A stretch of 6,543 nt of DNA, taken from the NCBI GenBank assembly GCA_964362625.1, contig CAYIFA010000043.1:1-6543 (forward strand), in the 5' to 3' direction. Position numbers and translations under genes: made by a program. The notes beneath the pieces were generated by a model. The model was not told the DNA's origin. It did not search any database and was given only the letters and a program-made list of their open reading frames with translations. Below are positions 5,979-6,543 of this stretch, one piece after another (the stretch's first letter is position 1; every line of letters starts with the position of its first letter). This DNA is from CAYIFA01 sp964362625. GTDB taxonomy: Bacteria; Patescibacteriota; Minisyncoccia; 1-14-0-10-42-19.

Positions 5979-6010
5979 AATATCAAAGTGCGCTCTCTGA
6001 CAATTTAATA

Positions 6011-6061
6011 GGAGTCCTTCGACTTCGCCAAGCTCAGCTTGACTCCGCCGAGGACAAGGAG
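6011..6061 (+). repeat. Structured, REP-like leader element with competing stems
   Basis: The sequence can fold in mutually exclusive ways. GGAGTC (6011-6016) pairs with GACTCC (6041-6046) outside AAGC/GCTT (6030-6033/6037-6040). Alternatively GTCCT (6014-6018) pairs with AGGAC (6051-6055). A third option pairs TCCTT (6015-6019) with AAGGA (6056-6060), which would cover the ribosome site. A near-direct repeat GACTTCGCC/GACTCCGCC (6021-6029/6041-6049) is also present. The GTCCTTCGAC, CAAGCTCAG and GAGGACAAGG pieces resemble a hairpin repeat often seen dispersed in environmental bacterial genomes; this resemblance is from memory. Confidence 0.5.
6056..6061 (+). promoter_or_regulatory. Ribosome binding site of the last ORF
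   Basis: AAGGAG lies 7 nt before the ATG at 6069, a good Shine-Dalgarno that fixes the start. It is the last part of the REP-like element, so the repeat appears to supply the ribosome site. Confidence 0.8.
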
Positions 6062-6068
6062 ATTCGAA

Positions 6069-6543
6069 ATGGCAAAAAAGATTGCCGAAAAACCGAAAGT
6101 CAAAAAAATTCTATGGAAAGAGCTCGGAAAGGATTTTTTTGTGTCAGTTAAAGATAAGTCGGTATCCGAGATTTCAGATATCATAGAAAAAAAATTCGGC
6201 ATACGGCCGAATTCTTCAGATATTGTCCACGCTTTTGAGCGGCGTGGCGTGAAGCGCGTTTGGGAAATTCGAACGCCAAACCCGGTGTGGTCGGATGATA
6301 TGACTGACGAAGTCATTTATGCTTTTGGAGTTAGGAGCCAGGCGATACCAAAAAGTGATCGGCAAAATCTGACTGCAGCTAAAGACGAATTAATGACTGC
6401 TTTAACTGTAAAGGGCCCGAACATTAACTGGAATAAAATTTGGATAAAAGCGCGGAGCTTGTCTCAAAATGATATCGCCAAGCGCGCAACGGTAAACCCT
6501 AAATTGCGCGGTATTAAAGCCCCGCTTAAATGGGGGAGCGATA
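6069..6543 (+). CDS. Unrecognised protein, N-terminal 158 codons (runs off right edge)
   Basis: I do not recognise this family. The visible part starts with a basic, disordered-looking stretch (MAKKIAEKPKVKK, 1-13). A segment at about 31-63 (SVSEISDIIEKKFGI, then RPNSSDIVHAFERRGVKRV) has the pattern of a helix-turn-helix: a helix, a GI turn and a second helix ending in basic residues. A second short helix-like segment, LSQNDIAKRATV (131-142), resembles the start of another such unit. Tryptophans are frequent (W16, W65, W74, W121, W125, W155). No signal peptide or membrane helix is visible. DNA binding is only a guess. It has its own extended -10 promoter and a strong AAGGAG site in a structured leader, so it appears to be independently expressed. 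Codon use and the uninterrupted frame to the window end support a real gene; the C-terminal part is not visible. Confidence 0.8.
   Translation, partial: MAKKIAEKPKVKKILWKELGKDFFVSVKDKSVSEISDIIEKKFGIRPNSSDIVHAFERRGVKRVWEIRTPNPVWSDDMTDEVIYAFGVRSQAIPKSDRQNLTAAKDELMTALTVKGPNINWNKIWIKARSLSQNDIAKRATVNPKLRGIKAPLKWGSD

Noticed and set aside
5421..5986. Minus-strand open frames of 73-115 codons and a plus-strand 80-codon frame
   Set aside because: They overlap the glycosylase-like gene in other frames, and the longer ones run through its terminator hairpin.
6005..6316. Minus-strand 103-codon open frame
   Set aside because: It is opposite the last gene, which has a good ribosome site and runs uninterrupted to the window end.

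Overview
The window looks like chromosomal DNA of a bacterium, probably a small-genome lineage of the Candidate Phyla Radiation (Patescibacteria/Parcubacteria type). This is inferred from a ThrRS with no N-terminal TGS domain, a DnaE that ends right after its OB fold, a mix of very weak and very strong Shine-Dalgarno sites, and moderate GC (about 47% in sampled dnaE lines). No marker gene (rRNA, ribosomal protein) is present, so the assignment is tentative. No tRNA, rRNA, CRISPR array or transposase gene was found.

Left part (1-3953), minus strand: housekeeping genes. dnaE (replicative DNA polymerase III alpha subunit, 1065 aa) is followed 18 nt later by thrS (threonyl-tRNA synthetase), which runs off the left edge with 245 codons visible. 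They are very probably co-transcribed.

Middle part (3954-4858): accessory in character. A lower-GC minus-strand gene encodes a NYN/DUF88 (LabA-like) PIN-fold putative RNase. Its start overlaps the end of what looks like a frameshifted gene remnant. A good sigma70-like promoter points right, antisense to the NYN gene, and is followed at once by a long imperfect hairpin. The stretch 4596-4816 between the divergent NYN and glycosylase genes holds only the remnant and a lone TATAAT box. It is followed by two abutting 21-nt hairpin units that end exactly at the next start codon.

Right part (4859-6543), plus strand: a 335-aa protein combines queuosine-salvage (DUF2419/Qng1-like) features, an endonuclease III-like VDYH catalytic segment and a C-terminal four-cysteine Fe-S type motif. 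A clean intrinsic terminator follows. Then come an extended -10 promoter, a leader with competing stems that resembles a dispersed repeat, and an unrecognised protein gene that runs off the right edge.

The most unusual element is the tandem hairpin pair at 4817-4858. The two copies differ by two compensatory base-pair changes, and the second holds the AGGAGG ribosome binding site of the glycosylase gene. It may be a translation-control element or an operator.
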